Origin: Archegozetes longisetosus
Taxonomy: Eukaryota > Arthropoda > Arachnida > Sarcoptiformes > Trhypochthoniidae
NCBI GenBank assembly: GCA_018873245.2
Contig: JAEMBT020000006.1
Coordinates: forward strand, 8,763,855 to 8,827,854
Direction of reading: 5' to 3'
Length of the DNA stretch: 64,000 nt
Positions within the stretch are counted from its first letter, which is position 1. The number at the start of each line of letters is the position of its first letter. Position numbers and translations under genes: made by a program. Positions 40,301-51,291 of the stretch are shown in pieces. The notes under the pieces are model-generated. The model saw nothing but the letters and a program-made list of their open reading frames with translations. It made no database searches and had not been told where the DNA came from.

Positions 40301-43300
40301 CGTATTGAATATACCCAAACTATTGTTATAAATAAATGATTAGAGGGTCGCTATTTTGCCGACTTTGACCCCACATCAAATAAGATCATCAATAGATATA
40401 AATTCTTTATTCAATTATAGATAGCCTGTGGATTGTAAATAATAGTATGAATTTATTGAAAGAATATATGTTTCGAATAATTTCTACGTCAATTCTTATT
40501 AAGTCTGAAACTATGCTGTAAACTCTCCTATTTATTAACCAATCGATCCAATAGTTATCATAATCTCTAAAGTGATAACAACATATTTATATCAACTTGT
40601 GCTTAATGAAATTTTTGCGTGTTTAGCTTTTTTAATTGATTAAATAAAATTCAATTTATGACTTACCACAAAATTAACGATAATTTCACAATATTCTAGA
40701 TTTTCTGATCACATGAATTGTAAATTTTGAACAGTTTTCAACTGAAAAACTGGTCAATAATACTGAAAGATTTACGGCGATGTAATTTGTGTCAGAAAAA
40801 AGTTTTCCATTTTTTCTTTTGTATGCCATTGAATCGGTCCTTAAAAAAGCTTTTCTTTGTAAGACATATGAGACAATGTATGGTAAAAAAATGTTTCTTT
40901 CTTTGATTCTTTGATTCTTAAAATAATAAATCTATTGCTGATACTGTTTCAACATTCTTGTCATATATCAATGAAAGAACGTTTTTTTGGCATAAGTTTA
41001 AATTTCAGCCCAACTATAAATATAATGAATGTCAATTTAAAAATATTCCGATTCTTTTCCCAACTTTATTCTTTCGATTCTCCATTCCGTTCAATGTGTT
41101 ACTCCTATTTGAATAATTGACTGCTTCTATGCCTGCACTGGTAGCTAAATTATTAAAACTTTTATCAAAGTAAATTATTTGTAATAATATTTACTGTTGC
41201 ATTTATATGTTTAATTGTGGATTTTTCGTCAATATTAAATTCCACTATAATACACGTCAAACCCATTTACTATAATAAAAATAACCAAAATTGAGCATTA
41301 ATTAGAGTTAATCTTTGCTATACTTTAATATTTGCAACTCTACTTGCTACAACTACGTTATAACTTACCAGTAAGTTCTGCTGTTTTATTATTCTAAAAA
41401 ATTGATTTTCATCAAGTAGATTTCGATAGAGTTGTGTTTGTGGTTAAATAGTAATTTGTTTTTTATGTATAACAGTAGAAACTTTATAAGTATGAAGACT
41501 ATTAATGAGATGTAACAAAATAGACTTCTATCGGACTTGTCAATGTATAATTCTTAGAAATGTATTTTATGTTTTGTTTATACTGTCACTATTTCTATTG
41601 ACAATATAATTATTGACTATTAGTTAAGAACAAATGTAACTACATTTAACTTTCAAACTACCATTACTACACTATACTTTGCAATTGATGACAGAATCTA
41701 GACTGAACTGAATGCATAGGAAATTTAACACTCAATCCTACAATATATGATTCTCTAACAAACTTATTGACCAACTCATAGCTATATTACTGTTTATAGC
41801 AATATTCGTGCATTAAAACGATAAAATAAAATCTGGCTATGTTATATGCATTTGATTTAAGTGATATAATGTTAAAAATGAAAGATATGATATAGAAGTG
41901 CACTCGTGTTTATTGGTTATGATAAATCTTGAATATAAATTTATTATATAATTCAATGAAGTACCAAATAATCACGTCTCAGTAAACGTGTTCGTGTCAC
42001 ATGAATCATACCAATCGTATGCATTTGTTTAAGCAGGTCACCAATAATTCTATCACTACCTATTTTAATCAATTTTTACTCTACTATTTTTTTCAAGCCT
42101 AACTTTCTTCTAGTAACCTTATTAATTGATCTGTTTTATGATACTTCTTTTTTCTTCATATTTGCTAACTTTTATCAAACTGTCTGCTTGAAAACTACCA
42201 AAAACAACTTTGAAACCTGGCTAGAATTTCAATAGAAATAAAAGTTTCAAGTTTACAATAACTTTTCTCAGTTTTCATTAATTCATTTAAAAACAAAGCA
42301 TGAATACAATGCAAATACAATGCGGATACAATGCGAATACAATGCGAATACAATACAAAATATCTAGTTAAATAGGGTTAGCAAAAGCAAAAATAATGCT
42401 AAAACATTGGGCAGTCTCGTGGTTGAGAGAGGACGAGGTGCTGAGAGAGTCTCAGAGGCTAATTATTAGAATCTACTAATGGTTAAAATAGAATCGATAC
42501 ATGTGTGTTTGGACAAATTGGAGGTGTGACACCAAACACACAATACATGTAATAGACTAGGAGCTGGTTTGCATAACTGGCAACAATAAAGAGTTTTTAC
42601 AGTCGAACAATAGCTTAGTATGACATTTAGTACACGTGACGAGATTGCTTTATTAACGTAAAAACTACAACTCAATTACCACACAATAATGATTATTACT
42701 AATTTCGATCTATGTTACCTATGTCTAAATTACTCAATAGCTTTAGGTTATGCTCATTAGATGAATATATCTCTAATCATTAGTAAAGGGTCACTATAAA
42801 CCGCTAAATTTGCTCGAATATTTGGTTTTGTTGGAATATTCTTTTTTTTAATTATAGACATATATCTAGTAATCGCTGTAATTAGCATTGATTAATAAAA
42901 CTTCAAACTATGAAAATTTACTTAACGTCTTTTTTAGTCCTGATTTCAATTTTAAAATTTGCCCTATTCTGCAGGATAAACAACAATAAGAACAAAGTAT
43001 AACAAGAATCAAGAATAACAAGAATAAAGTAAAGCAAAAAAATCTGAAAGTCAAATAAGCTTATATTTGAAAATATTCAAACAAATTTTAATCATTTTAA
43101 ACCCCTCTTCACTGCACATCACCAAAATTGATTCATTCAATTCCTTTGCATTTATTCATAGTTTACAAATCATTGAACGATATAAAAATCTATTTACATA
43201 AATCATATTATAATACATAATATCTGCCGATAAATCTGAAAATTTACTTCTATTACTCCTATAGACGACTACTTATTCGGAGACGAAGAAACTCCTGAAT

Positions 43301-46238
43301 TTGCAGATAAGATACCAAATGTAACTGTTCCTGTAGGTAGAGATTCAAAGTTGCCGTGCATTGTCAATAACTTGGGCTCATATCGTGTAAGAACTTGCAG
43401 TTCAATATAAATAATAAAATACTTTATACTAGTCTTCTATTTCTTCTTTTGCTTCTATTATTTCTTTAGGCCGCTTGGCTTAGAGTCGAAGAAAAAGATA
43501 TTTTAACCATACATCATCATATTATTACACGCAATTATCGAATTAGTTTATTAGATAATCATAATGACAATCGAAATTTTATTCTTCTTATTAAGAATGT
43601 TCAGGAATCTGATCGCGGAGGGTATTATCTCATAGATAATTATCTGGTAGATAGTTAGCATACTTCATCCTACTCAATTGCTTTGTCTGATTAGATACAT
43701 GTGTCAGATTAATACTGTTCCTATGAAGAGTCAAGTCGGATATTTGGATGTTGTCGTTCCGCCTGATATCATAGTAGAGGAAAGCAGTTCCGATGTCGTC
43801 GTCAATGAAGGCTCTAATGTTACTCTCAGATGTCGAGCGAGAGGCTATCCTCAACCTGAAATACAAGTAATTCTCTCATTCAGCTATTTTCACAAACTTA
43901 TTTTTTATTTTCTTTCAAGTGGAGGAGAGAAGATGGAGAGCGTATACCTCTTGGAGATTGGCAGGGAAGGAAAAATACAGGTTAATTGCTTGACAAATAT
44001 TATTGTTCAGTTGCAGTTGCAGCTCAAGTATTAATTATAAAGAAACCAGTCTCAACAATTTCCTGATACAACCATCGAACACAACTCTTATTATTTGTTA
44101 CATAACTCATATTACCCTTAAAAGTTGACAAATTTTCAACATTTGTTTCATTTTTCCAAAAGCTAATAAAACTGAAGGCGAAAATTTGAATATAACTCGA
44201 GTTACGAGGTATTACTTTATTCAAATTGATCTATTCTTAAGTTATTCTTATTTACTCTGGTTTACTTATATCAAGAGTGCATTCAGGAGCCTGGCTTTGC
44301 ATTGCCTCTAATGGTATGAGTATTTAATTCTTAATGTTCGCTTCAATTTATTCATTTCAATTACAACTTATATTAGTATTGATTAAACATAAATTCAGCA
44401 AAGATCAATTGAAAGCCATCCACGACTCTATACGTCAGACTAAAGTTATGATATAAACCATAATAATCTTATTGCTTCACTATAATAGGTTTATCTTTAA
44501 TAATCATCATAAAGATCAATTATTTGTGGTTTTCAATTTGCGATATTTTTAGCCTGTACTTAGTTATACTTTAAAGTTCAAAGTTTGAACTGTTCTTAAG
44601 TTTAATGTTTTCAGCTAATATTGTGCTGTTTAACGATAAAGTATAGGTCAAATAGAGTTTTTCGCTCCTAACATACTTAGGGATCACATCAATATTAAAG
44701 CGATTAACATATTGAAAACTTTTATAAACTTAAGTCAAATTTGGATTATGAAAAAACAAAATAGTCAATTTTATTCTTTAGCCTTTCCCTTATTTGGTTC
44801 ATATTCTATTGGCTTTTATTGTTTTTTAAGCGCACAGTTTGACGTATACTTTATCATTCGACTATACAGTACAGTAGATTGAAAAAGTATGACAAAATGC
44901 AAGATATATACTTTGATGTATAGCATTAAATAGCACTCTATAGCATAACAAAATGCTAAACAGGTAAGTATATATCTGCAAAAAAAGTTGCCTACATTTC
45001 TTCGATCGACTGTATGTAACACTCATAATGAGTAACAGAAATTTTTTTAATTTATAGGTGTTATGCCATCAGTTAGTAGAAGAATATTACTACATGTTCA
45101 GTGTGAGTATTGAATTATTTACACAAAAATTAACGCAATTAAGTAACTAGTTTTAGGTTAAAATTAGTTTTAGATTACTCTAAATGTATTCGTAAGCAAC
45201 TTGTTTGTTACTGTCTATTAGAAAAGTTTTTATTAGAATTATTCGAAAGAAAAATCACCAAATTAAGTTAAATGCCACATGAAATGCTAGAATAAATAAG
45301 CTTAAGCAAACATTTTGAAACAAAGCTTACAGCTATATTACAATCTGCTTATAAACTGCTACTCTGCTAAACCATACCTTTGACGCAAACATACTATTAC
45401 ACAATTCAGTTATCAAAATATAATTAAACATTTATTAAACACTAGAAATAGCAGAGATAAACACGAAATCTAATTATTATTTAGTTAGTTTTAGGAGTAG
45501 AAGTAATTATATTTGATTTATATAATAATAGTTGCGCCACAAATTTGGTTACCGAGTCAATCAGTCGGGTGAGTTGAGTTTTTTGTTTATTAAATAACTT
45601 AACCTCTCAAACAAAACAGCATAGTTAAAAACACGCCATCAATTCAGTGCTCCTCTAGGCAAGAATGTCTCATTGGATTGTCATATCGAAGCTTTTCCAC
45701 AACCAGTCAACTATTGGCTTAATGACACCATTCCTATCTTCGCCACTAATGATAAATATGAAATCACTATCAAAGAAAAAGGCTATAAAAGACACTTAAG
45801 ACTAACTATTCTTCAATTACAAGAGAAAGATCTGGGAAATTATCATTGCTTTGCCAAAAATCCGTTGGGCGAACAGAAAAGCACAATAAAGCTTTATGGT
45901 ATGAACTTTTGCTTTGACTTTGCTCTTACTCGTCATTTAATAAGAATATAATTAATACTTTTCAAATCTATTAACAGCCATTGAGATTAATGAGCTTTCA
46001 ATTAAGGAAAGCCTAACTAATAAAAGGCAAAGTTTTGATAGGAATAGTCGAAAAAACACTGTTTTCAACGATGAGATTTTATTAAAAAACAAGAACTATT
46101 ACGGAAGACAATTGAATGGTTCAATGGGCGAAAGCATTTCAAACTTATCATTGAAAAATTCATACATGTTTTACGAATATTTGACATCATTAGTACTTAT
46201 TCGTCTTTATCCATTGCTTTTTCGAGTTAACGTTACCT

Positions 46239-46240
<2 letters not shown>
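28325..46240 (+). CDS. Lachesin/DIP-like three-Ig surface protein
   Basis: A neuronal or epithelial cell-surface adhesion/recognition protein. The firm coding exons are 43265-43386, 43470-43621, 43695-43866, 43920-43980, 44163-44208, 44276-44313, 45058-45102, 45532-45568, 45648-45898 and 45978-46240. A tentative first exon at 28325-28397 (MDCRQY then [10 protein letters not shown], a signal peptide) has the right phase and gives 419 aa. Ig1 has Cys56 and Cys119 with [21 protein letters not shown] and [10 protein letters not shown]. Ig2 has Cys162 and Cys217 with [18 protein letters not shown] and WLCIASNG. Ig3 has Cys260 and Cys316 with NYWLND and NPLGEQ. The tail (about 333-419) ends in a mildly hydrophobic stretch fitting a GPI signal. 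All junction phases agree. Inside the third exon's donor, reading on would give YYLIDNY then a stop, so splicing there is required. A (CT)22 run follows the stop codon directly. Whether the ortholog is Lachesin or a DIP cannot be settled by eye. Confidence 0.88.
30634..30686. repeat. Hexanucleotide repeat (ATGGAT/ATGAAT)n
   Basis: About nine units of GATATG or AATATG, reading as alternating Met-Asp/Met-Asn in one frame. A simple repeat rather than a gene. Confidence 0.9.
32417..32509 (-). CDS. Possible terminal exon, unknown protein
   Basis: Minus-strand open stretch of 30 codons plus stop, behind a good acceptor (CGCTTTTTAG|GCACTT). It reads [20 protein letters not shown] at its end, with balanced charged residues and unusually high GC for this window. 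I do not recognise a family. The acceptor region overlaps a duplicated segment (AAGTGCCTAAAAAGCG occurs twice at about 32503-32551), so it may be chance. No partner exon was identified. Confidence 0.25.
   Translation of the reverse strand, partial: ALWMCTAYKKAAKLEVEYDLAVRNRDREFT
34634..34716 (-). CDS. Possible terminal exon, unknown protein
   Basis: Minus-strand stretch of 26 codons plus a TAG stop, entered at an acceptor (CTAG|CGATCA) or slightly upstream (TTGAG|ACTAGC). It reads [20 protein letters not shown], a charged, helix-forming sequence typical of real coding DNA and quite unlike the Phe/Ile/Asn-rich chance frames nearby. No family recognised. If real, it is the last exon of a minus-strand gene whose other exons would lie to the right, nested in or overlapping the large intron of the lachesin-like gene. 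Confidence 0.35.
34802..34820. repeat. Perfect 8-base stem inverted repeat
   Basis: TGCCGAAT-GCA-ATTCGGCA forms a perfect 8-bp stem with a 3-base loop. It sits beside a direct repeat of AAGGTTAGGCTT at about 34823-34870. Confidence 0.6.
38226..38408. repeat. 22-23 base tandem repeat (ATACTCTCCCAACTTATTCC), about 8 copies
   Basis: Roughly eight copies of a unit near CACATACTCTCCCAACTTAT. The central copies are nearly identical and the outer ones diverged. The strand asymmetry (C/T-rich on plus) is marked. Confidence 0.9.
42298..42358. repeat. 12-base tandem repeat (AATACAATGCGA), 5 copies
   Basis: Five consecutive near-perfect copies of GAATACAATGCA or GAATACAATGCG. Confidence 0.9.

Positions 46241-46284
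<44 letters not shown>
46241..46284. repeat. (CT)22 microsatellite in 3' UTR
   Basis: An uninterrupted CT run beginning on the base after the TAA stop (46238-46240) of the lachesin-like gene, so transcribed in its 3' UTR. Confidence 0.95.
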
Positions 46285-46295
<11 letters not shown>

Positions 46296-46423
46296 GTTTC
46301 TATATAACTTAAAACTACCAAATAATTGTGATCTTAAGCTCTTCTAAGTGCAAACACTAAACTAAGTCAAACTAATTCCAGGACCATATATTCTCTTTGC
46401 TTAATTGCTTAAGAAAAACAACT

Positions 46424-46429
46424 AATAAA
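46424..46429 (+). terminator. Likely poly(A) signal of the lachesin-like gene
   Basis: First AATAAA on the plus strand after the stop, about 180 bases downstream. Another at about 46984 is possible. Confidence 0.4.
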
Positions 46430-48175
46430 ATAAATTCTTAAAGTGAATTGTAAAAGTAACGATTCTGTCGTTTTGTGTGAATACCATAAAAGATAATGAT
46501 TTCTATTGGAATACTAGTAGAAATAATAATACAATTTGAATACCAACTGCATCTCGACTGATCGTAGTGGGCTTAACTACCAAAACATATTTTACAGCTT
46601 TCACATGAAGACTATTCAGTTTATCTCTAACTCAATTAAGTTCTCTCCTCCAGTCACTCAAAATCTAACTAAACAACTCGCTTTCTACCTTCTCCAAACA
46701 ATGTTAGCAACAAATCAGTCTGTTTATGTGCACATCATCTCAATTAGTCCGCAACTTTTTAAGTCACAACACTTTCTCTTAAGTAAGTTGTTGGCTCAAA
46801 CTTCATCAAAAGTGCGAATATGTTGAATATGTAAAATGTGGAAAATCGAAAGTTCCCAAAAGACTCTTTCGAAGTAATTGATAAATCATTTGCTTAATAC
46901 TCGTTGCAACAAATGTTCTGATTATACCATTTATTTATACATTGAAAAAAATCATATCTAAAATTATTGTTATTATATAATTTGAAATAAAACCATTTGA
47001 TTAGTTCAAATAGTATTGTTCGACAAGTTGTAAATTATTAGATGAACAATAAAAAACTAGTTTGCTTCTCAAATAAGTATAAATATTCTTATTAATTTGA
47101 TAAGATAATCTTATAAATTTGAAATTAGTCTTATTTCAAAGTTTGCACAAAAACAGTTTCTATTTTGCTCATCATTTTTCTCGTATAAAGTGATGAAAAG
47201 CTTTTCCAAGTTACATACCAAACTCTACTTGAAAATAGAAAAGTTTAATCATCTCAGAAATACAGTAAAACCTGTCTAAATATAACATACACTTATGTGC
47301 TTTTAAAAACTAATGTAAAAATACCATTGAAAATCATGGCTTAATTGTTATTGATTCTTAGGAAACACTTAACTACAGACCAAAGTTAGGTAGGTTTTAC
47401 TATATTCCATAACTAATCCGATTCTAGCTCTCTGGATTTGAAAATCTATTTTGATTAAATTTTTGTCGAAAGTAAGAAAGTTTAGTTCGAATGAAGTAAG
47501 TATTAGATTGGTGTGTTTCTATAGATAGTAAAGTTTAGAGTTTGTATAATAGGAAAGTTTTCATGTAATAGCAACTTTCAGTTTCCTTATTAGAAACAGA
47601 GCAGGTTCAACTAAAAAGTTACTCAACCCTGTTCAAAGCTTTGGCTTCTCGCTAACCAATATAAAACTAGCTTAATTGCAAACTCATTCAACTTAAATAC
47701 GTACTATAAGTTTCCCAACAAATTCTCGTTTATTGCGTATTTGAAATTACGTTGATTTCAACATTTGAGGCAACTATGACATGAGATACGACGCACTGAA
47801 GGTTTCTAAAGAGACATCTGATGGTTCCCAATCGACTTAATTTTAGTTATATACAACAAAAATGTAACGAACAAATATAAAATGCTCAAAGTTTGTAAAT
47901 TGTCAAAAACTAATTTTTTTATTAAACAAACTATTTCAACATCTTTCCCATCGTAAGACTCCTCTTTTCTTAGTTTTTTGTCTCAAAATTTGTTTTTAAA
48001 ACGAATAGAACAGATATTTCGAGGGAAATAAAAATAAGATGTTAGAAAAGGAGTTTAAAAGTATTGCTGACGTCATTTTTAGTGAGCAGAGCTAGAATTA
48101 GTGAGACTCGTGTAGAAGTTGGCATAAGTGACAACGAAGTCATTCAGTGCTTGTAAAATAGAGATTAAATCAAAA
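46430..48175. other. Intergenic region with MITE
   Basis: Holds the MITE copy at 47263-47402 and the promoter/5' UTR of ubiquilin. No TATA box is evident just upstream of 48176. A CGTCATTTTTAGTGAGC stretch sits about 100 bases upstream of the start codon. No other gene seen. Confidence 0.5.
47263..47402. mobile_element. Foldback MITE, copy 3
   Basis: A 140-base element flanked by TA on both sides (47261-47262 and 47403-47404). The left end is CAGTAAAACCTGTCTAA and the complement of the right end is TAGTAAAACCTACCTAA. The interior is also palindromic: GTGCTTTTAAAAACTAATG pairs with the complement of CAATTGTTATTGATTCTTAG-type sequence. GGCTTAATTGTTATTGATT is identical to copy 1. Confidence 0.8.
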
Positions 48176-50996
48176 ATGGCTGAAGCAGTTGATGAAGACT
48201 CAAATAAAGATAGTTCTAAAAAGATTAGTATTATTATTAAAACTGCTAAAGAAAAGGAAACCATCGAAATCAATGAAAACGAATCCGTCAAAAAGGTTTG
48301 AATCATTTTGTTAATTATTATTTCGTTTCTGATTAGTCTCTATAGTGAAAATATTCACTTCCATCAAATTGTTTTATCACTATTCAAATTATTACTAAAG
48401 TATTTTTACCTCTTTTTTATTTCTATTTCTGCCCTATTTTCCTTATTAATACTCTTCTTAATTTCCTCCTAATTCTTATTTTCTATTATTCTTTTTCTAT
48501 TACTTTATTTTGAATTTTTATCTTAATTTGTTCGGTCTTTTAAAACTTATATAAATGTTAATAAATTTTCCTAAATTTACAGCTCAAAGAAATAGTTGCG
48601 GAGAGGTTTAAGTCAGATTTTGAACAAATTTGTCTTATATTTGCCGGTAAAATATTGAAGGATCACGAATCACTTGACACTCACAGTAAGTCTCCAACAG
48701 CTCATTTAATTATTTCACTTATTTATTACTCATCAGACGACTATTTAGTTTTTATTTTTTTTTCACAAATCGCACGTTTTTCAACTACTTTTTAGTTAAT
48801 TATTGAGGTTTTCAGCTGAATCATCTTTGAGTGTGTCGTTAATTCAGTTAGAAATAACGCTGATAGTGATCATTAGAAATGTTTTCTGTCAAAATGTTCA
48901 AATGTTTTTCATGACTTGAGTTAACACTTGTGTTTTAGGTGTCAATTAACTCTAATTAAAACTCATCTGCAATTTAACATTATTTCTAAGCCTAGTGAAA
49001 TTTGAATTTTTCTAAAACAATTTTACTTTAAAAGAAATAAAAGATGGTCTGACTGTACATCTTGTCATACGGACGGGAAATAAGGTATTGGATATTGAAT
49101 TGTAGTTTTATTAGTTGAATTTTAAAATTTTACTTTATTTAACATTTAAAGCCTTCAACACCCTCATCGCAACAGTCATCCCAACCACAACAGCAAACGG
49201 CACAAAATGCTGACAATTTATCATCCATGGGTGCAAATGCTTTTGGTTTAGGCTCACCTTTTGGTGGACTTCAGGGCTTAGCTAATATGGGTTTGGGAAA
49301 TTCTTTTAATGAAATGCAGCAAAGAATGCAGAGAGAAGTAATTCAATTAAATATAATAATTGAAATCAATTCGTTATTAACAATTGTTATCCCGATTTTC
49401 AGATGATGTCGAATCCGGAAATGTTAAGGCAAATGATGGAGAATCCGATTGTACAGCAATTAATGTCGAATCCAGACTACGTCCGAACGCTACTGACAAG
49501 TAATCCCCAAATGCAGAATTTGATGGAACGGAATCCTGAGATCAGTCATATGTTGAATAATCCCGAACTGCTTCGGCAAACTATGGAAATGGTTCGTAAC
49601 CCGTCGATGTTACAGGAACTGATGCGAACTCAAGATCGAGCACTCAGCAATTTGGAGAGCATTCCTGGAGGTTATAATGCGTTGCGCCGAATGTACACTG
49701 AACTTCAAGAACCAATGCTTAACGCAGCACAAGAACAGTTTGGTAGTAATCCTTTCGCAGCGCTCTCTAATCAGTCGAATGATGGCAGTGCGAATGCACA
49801 GCGAACCGAAAACAGAGACCCGCTACCCAATCCGTGGGCACCGCGAACCACTCAATCGTCTACTACTAATACCACTACTGAATCGAGTAATACTAATACA
49901 CCACTGAATTCCGGTATCTTGTCGTCTCCTGGAATGCAGAGTTTAATGCAGCAGATGATGGAAAATCCTCAACTGTTACAGAATACCCTAAATGCCCCCT
50001 ATATGCAGGGAATGATGCAGGTATTCACTCATTACGTTATATTGCTTTTATTGCCTTTGCCCTCATTTCTTTTGTAAATTCAATTTTGCAGACATTATCC
50101 TCGAATCCGGAGATGGCATCACAACTAATAGCTAATAATCCATTTTTTGCTGGCAATCCTGAAATGCAAGAACAAATGAGAACAATGTTACCAACAATGA
50201 TGCAACAAATGCAAAGCCCGGAAATGCAGAGCATCGTAACTAATCCCCAAGCGATTCAGGTATGAACCGACCGCTTGTATTACACCTAACATTCCTAGTA
50301 TTATAATTACAACTGTTGCTGCTTTATTCTTGACTCACTCCATTCTTACATCTTATGCTGATCTATTGTTACTTGAACTTAAATTATGTATTTAGTTGAC
50401 TCGCTTAAGTTTAAGTAATGTGTCTGTATGTTCTGCAAGAATGTGATGTAAAGAACTAAGGCCTTACTGTACTTGTTTTTCTACAATTGAATTTTTATAA
50501 GTAAAGCAGAAAAACTTAACCAAATCTATATATATATATATATATATATTGAATAGGCAATGCTTCAAATACAGCAAGGGATGGAGCAATTACAACGCGT
50601 CGCACCAAATGTTTTTGGAATGTAAGTCATCTCCAATACAATAGTTATAAGATTTTCGAAAAGATGTTTTTAAACTATTACTGAAATGATAGGATTCCTA
50701 ATCCAATTAATATGACACCTCAACCAAGTTCTGAGACCAATAGAACAACAACAAGTACGACAGCGAGTACTACGCCGGCACCTAATAGTGTTAATAGTGC
50801 AGCGGCACTCTCACAGATGATGGCGCAGATGTTCTCCTCACAGTTGCAACAGCCGCCAGAAGAAAGGTATAGGAGTCAATTGGAACAGTTAGCAAATATG
50901 GGGTTCATGAACAGAGAAGCAAACCTTCAGGCACTAATTGCTACTTTTGGTGATGTGAACGCAGCCGTTGAACGATTGCTTCAAACACAGCAGTAA
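48176..50996 (+). CDS. Ubqn: Ubiquilin (UBL-UBA proteasome shuttle)
   Basis: A shuttle and chaperone factor that binds ubiquitinated or hydrophobic client proteins through its UBA and STI1 regions and docks them to the proteasome through its UBL. Eight exons: 48176-48295, 48583-48685, 49035-49084, 49152-49337, 49403-50020, 50092-50259, 50557-50621 and 50693-50996, giving about 537 aa, close to Drosophila and human ubiquilins. UBL is at about 15-90 ([17 protein letters not shown] ... FAGKILKD ... GLTVHLVIR). A Gln/Ser-rich linker follows (92-153). Met/Asn/Pro-rich STI1 repeats run through exon 5 and exon 6 ([51 protein letters not shown]). UBA is at 492-537 ([30 protein letters not shown]). 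The start ATG gives a conventional short acidic N-terminus. All splice phases agree. Certain at family level. Confidence 0.97.
50525..50550. repeat. (TA)n microsatellite at a 3' splice site
   Basis: About 12 TA units ending roughly 7 bases before the acceptor (GAATAG|GCAATG) of ubiquilin exon 7, in the place where a polypyrimidine tract would normally lie. Confidence 0.9.
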
Positions 50997-51285
50997 AATA
51001 TTCTCTTTTCAACTAAAGTAATTATAAATATTTTCAACACTTTTTATTTTACTGCACTATTATTTTTATCCTTATTGTTTGTATTGGGATTTTGACAAAA
51101 ATACAAATTTTGTTCCATTTTTCAGCTGATATTAACTTATATAAAATTTAGTAAAAAATACTTTTAGTTATAAATTTAAAGTATGTGAGAGTTAGACAAC
51201 GCAAAATTCCATCATTTTGTAATTTACTGCGTTGAATGTCTTCATGACTCAACTAAGTTATTAAATCCTTATCTGAATTTAAGTC

Positions 51286-51291
51286 AATAAA
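51286..51291 (+). terminator. Likely poly(A) signal of ubiquilin
   Basis: AATAAA about 290 bases after the stop codon on the plus strand, followed by a T-rich stretch. Confidence 0.5.

Larger units (their letters stand above)
28398..43264. other. Large (14.9 kb) putative intron 1 or upstream region
   Basis: If the 28325-28397 exon belongs to the lachesin-like gene, this is its first intron, opened by a GC donor (CAAG|GCAAGT). Otherwise it is intergenic. It holds tandem repeats (30634-30686, 38226-38408, 42298-42358) and a few short coding-like islands listed under findings. Frames at 36729-37076 and 34265-34534 look like chance. Confidence 0.5.

Noticed and set aside
42411-42460. GC-rich stretch reading [18 protein letters not shown] on plus after TTGGGCAG
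   Set aside because: No donor or homology; several alternating GAG/GAGA words suggest low-complexity purine-rich DNA.
43630-43866. Minus-strand open frame of 78 codons antisense to the Ig gene
   Set aside because: It is a shadow of the plus-strand exon at 43695-43866, which has clear Ig domain motifs and correct splice sites.
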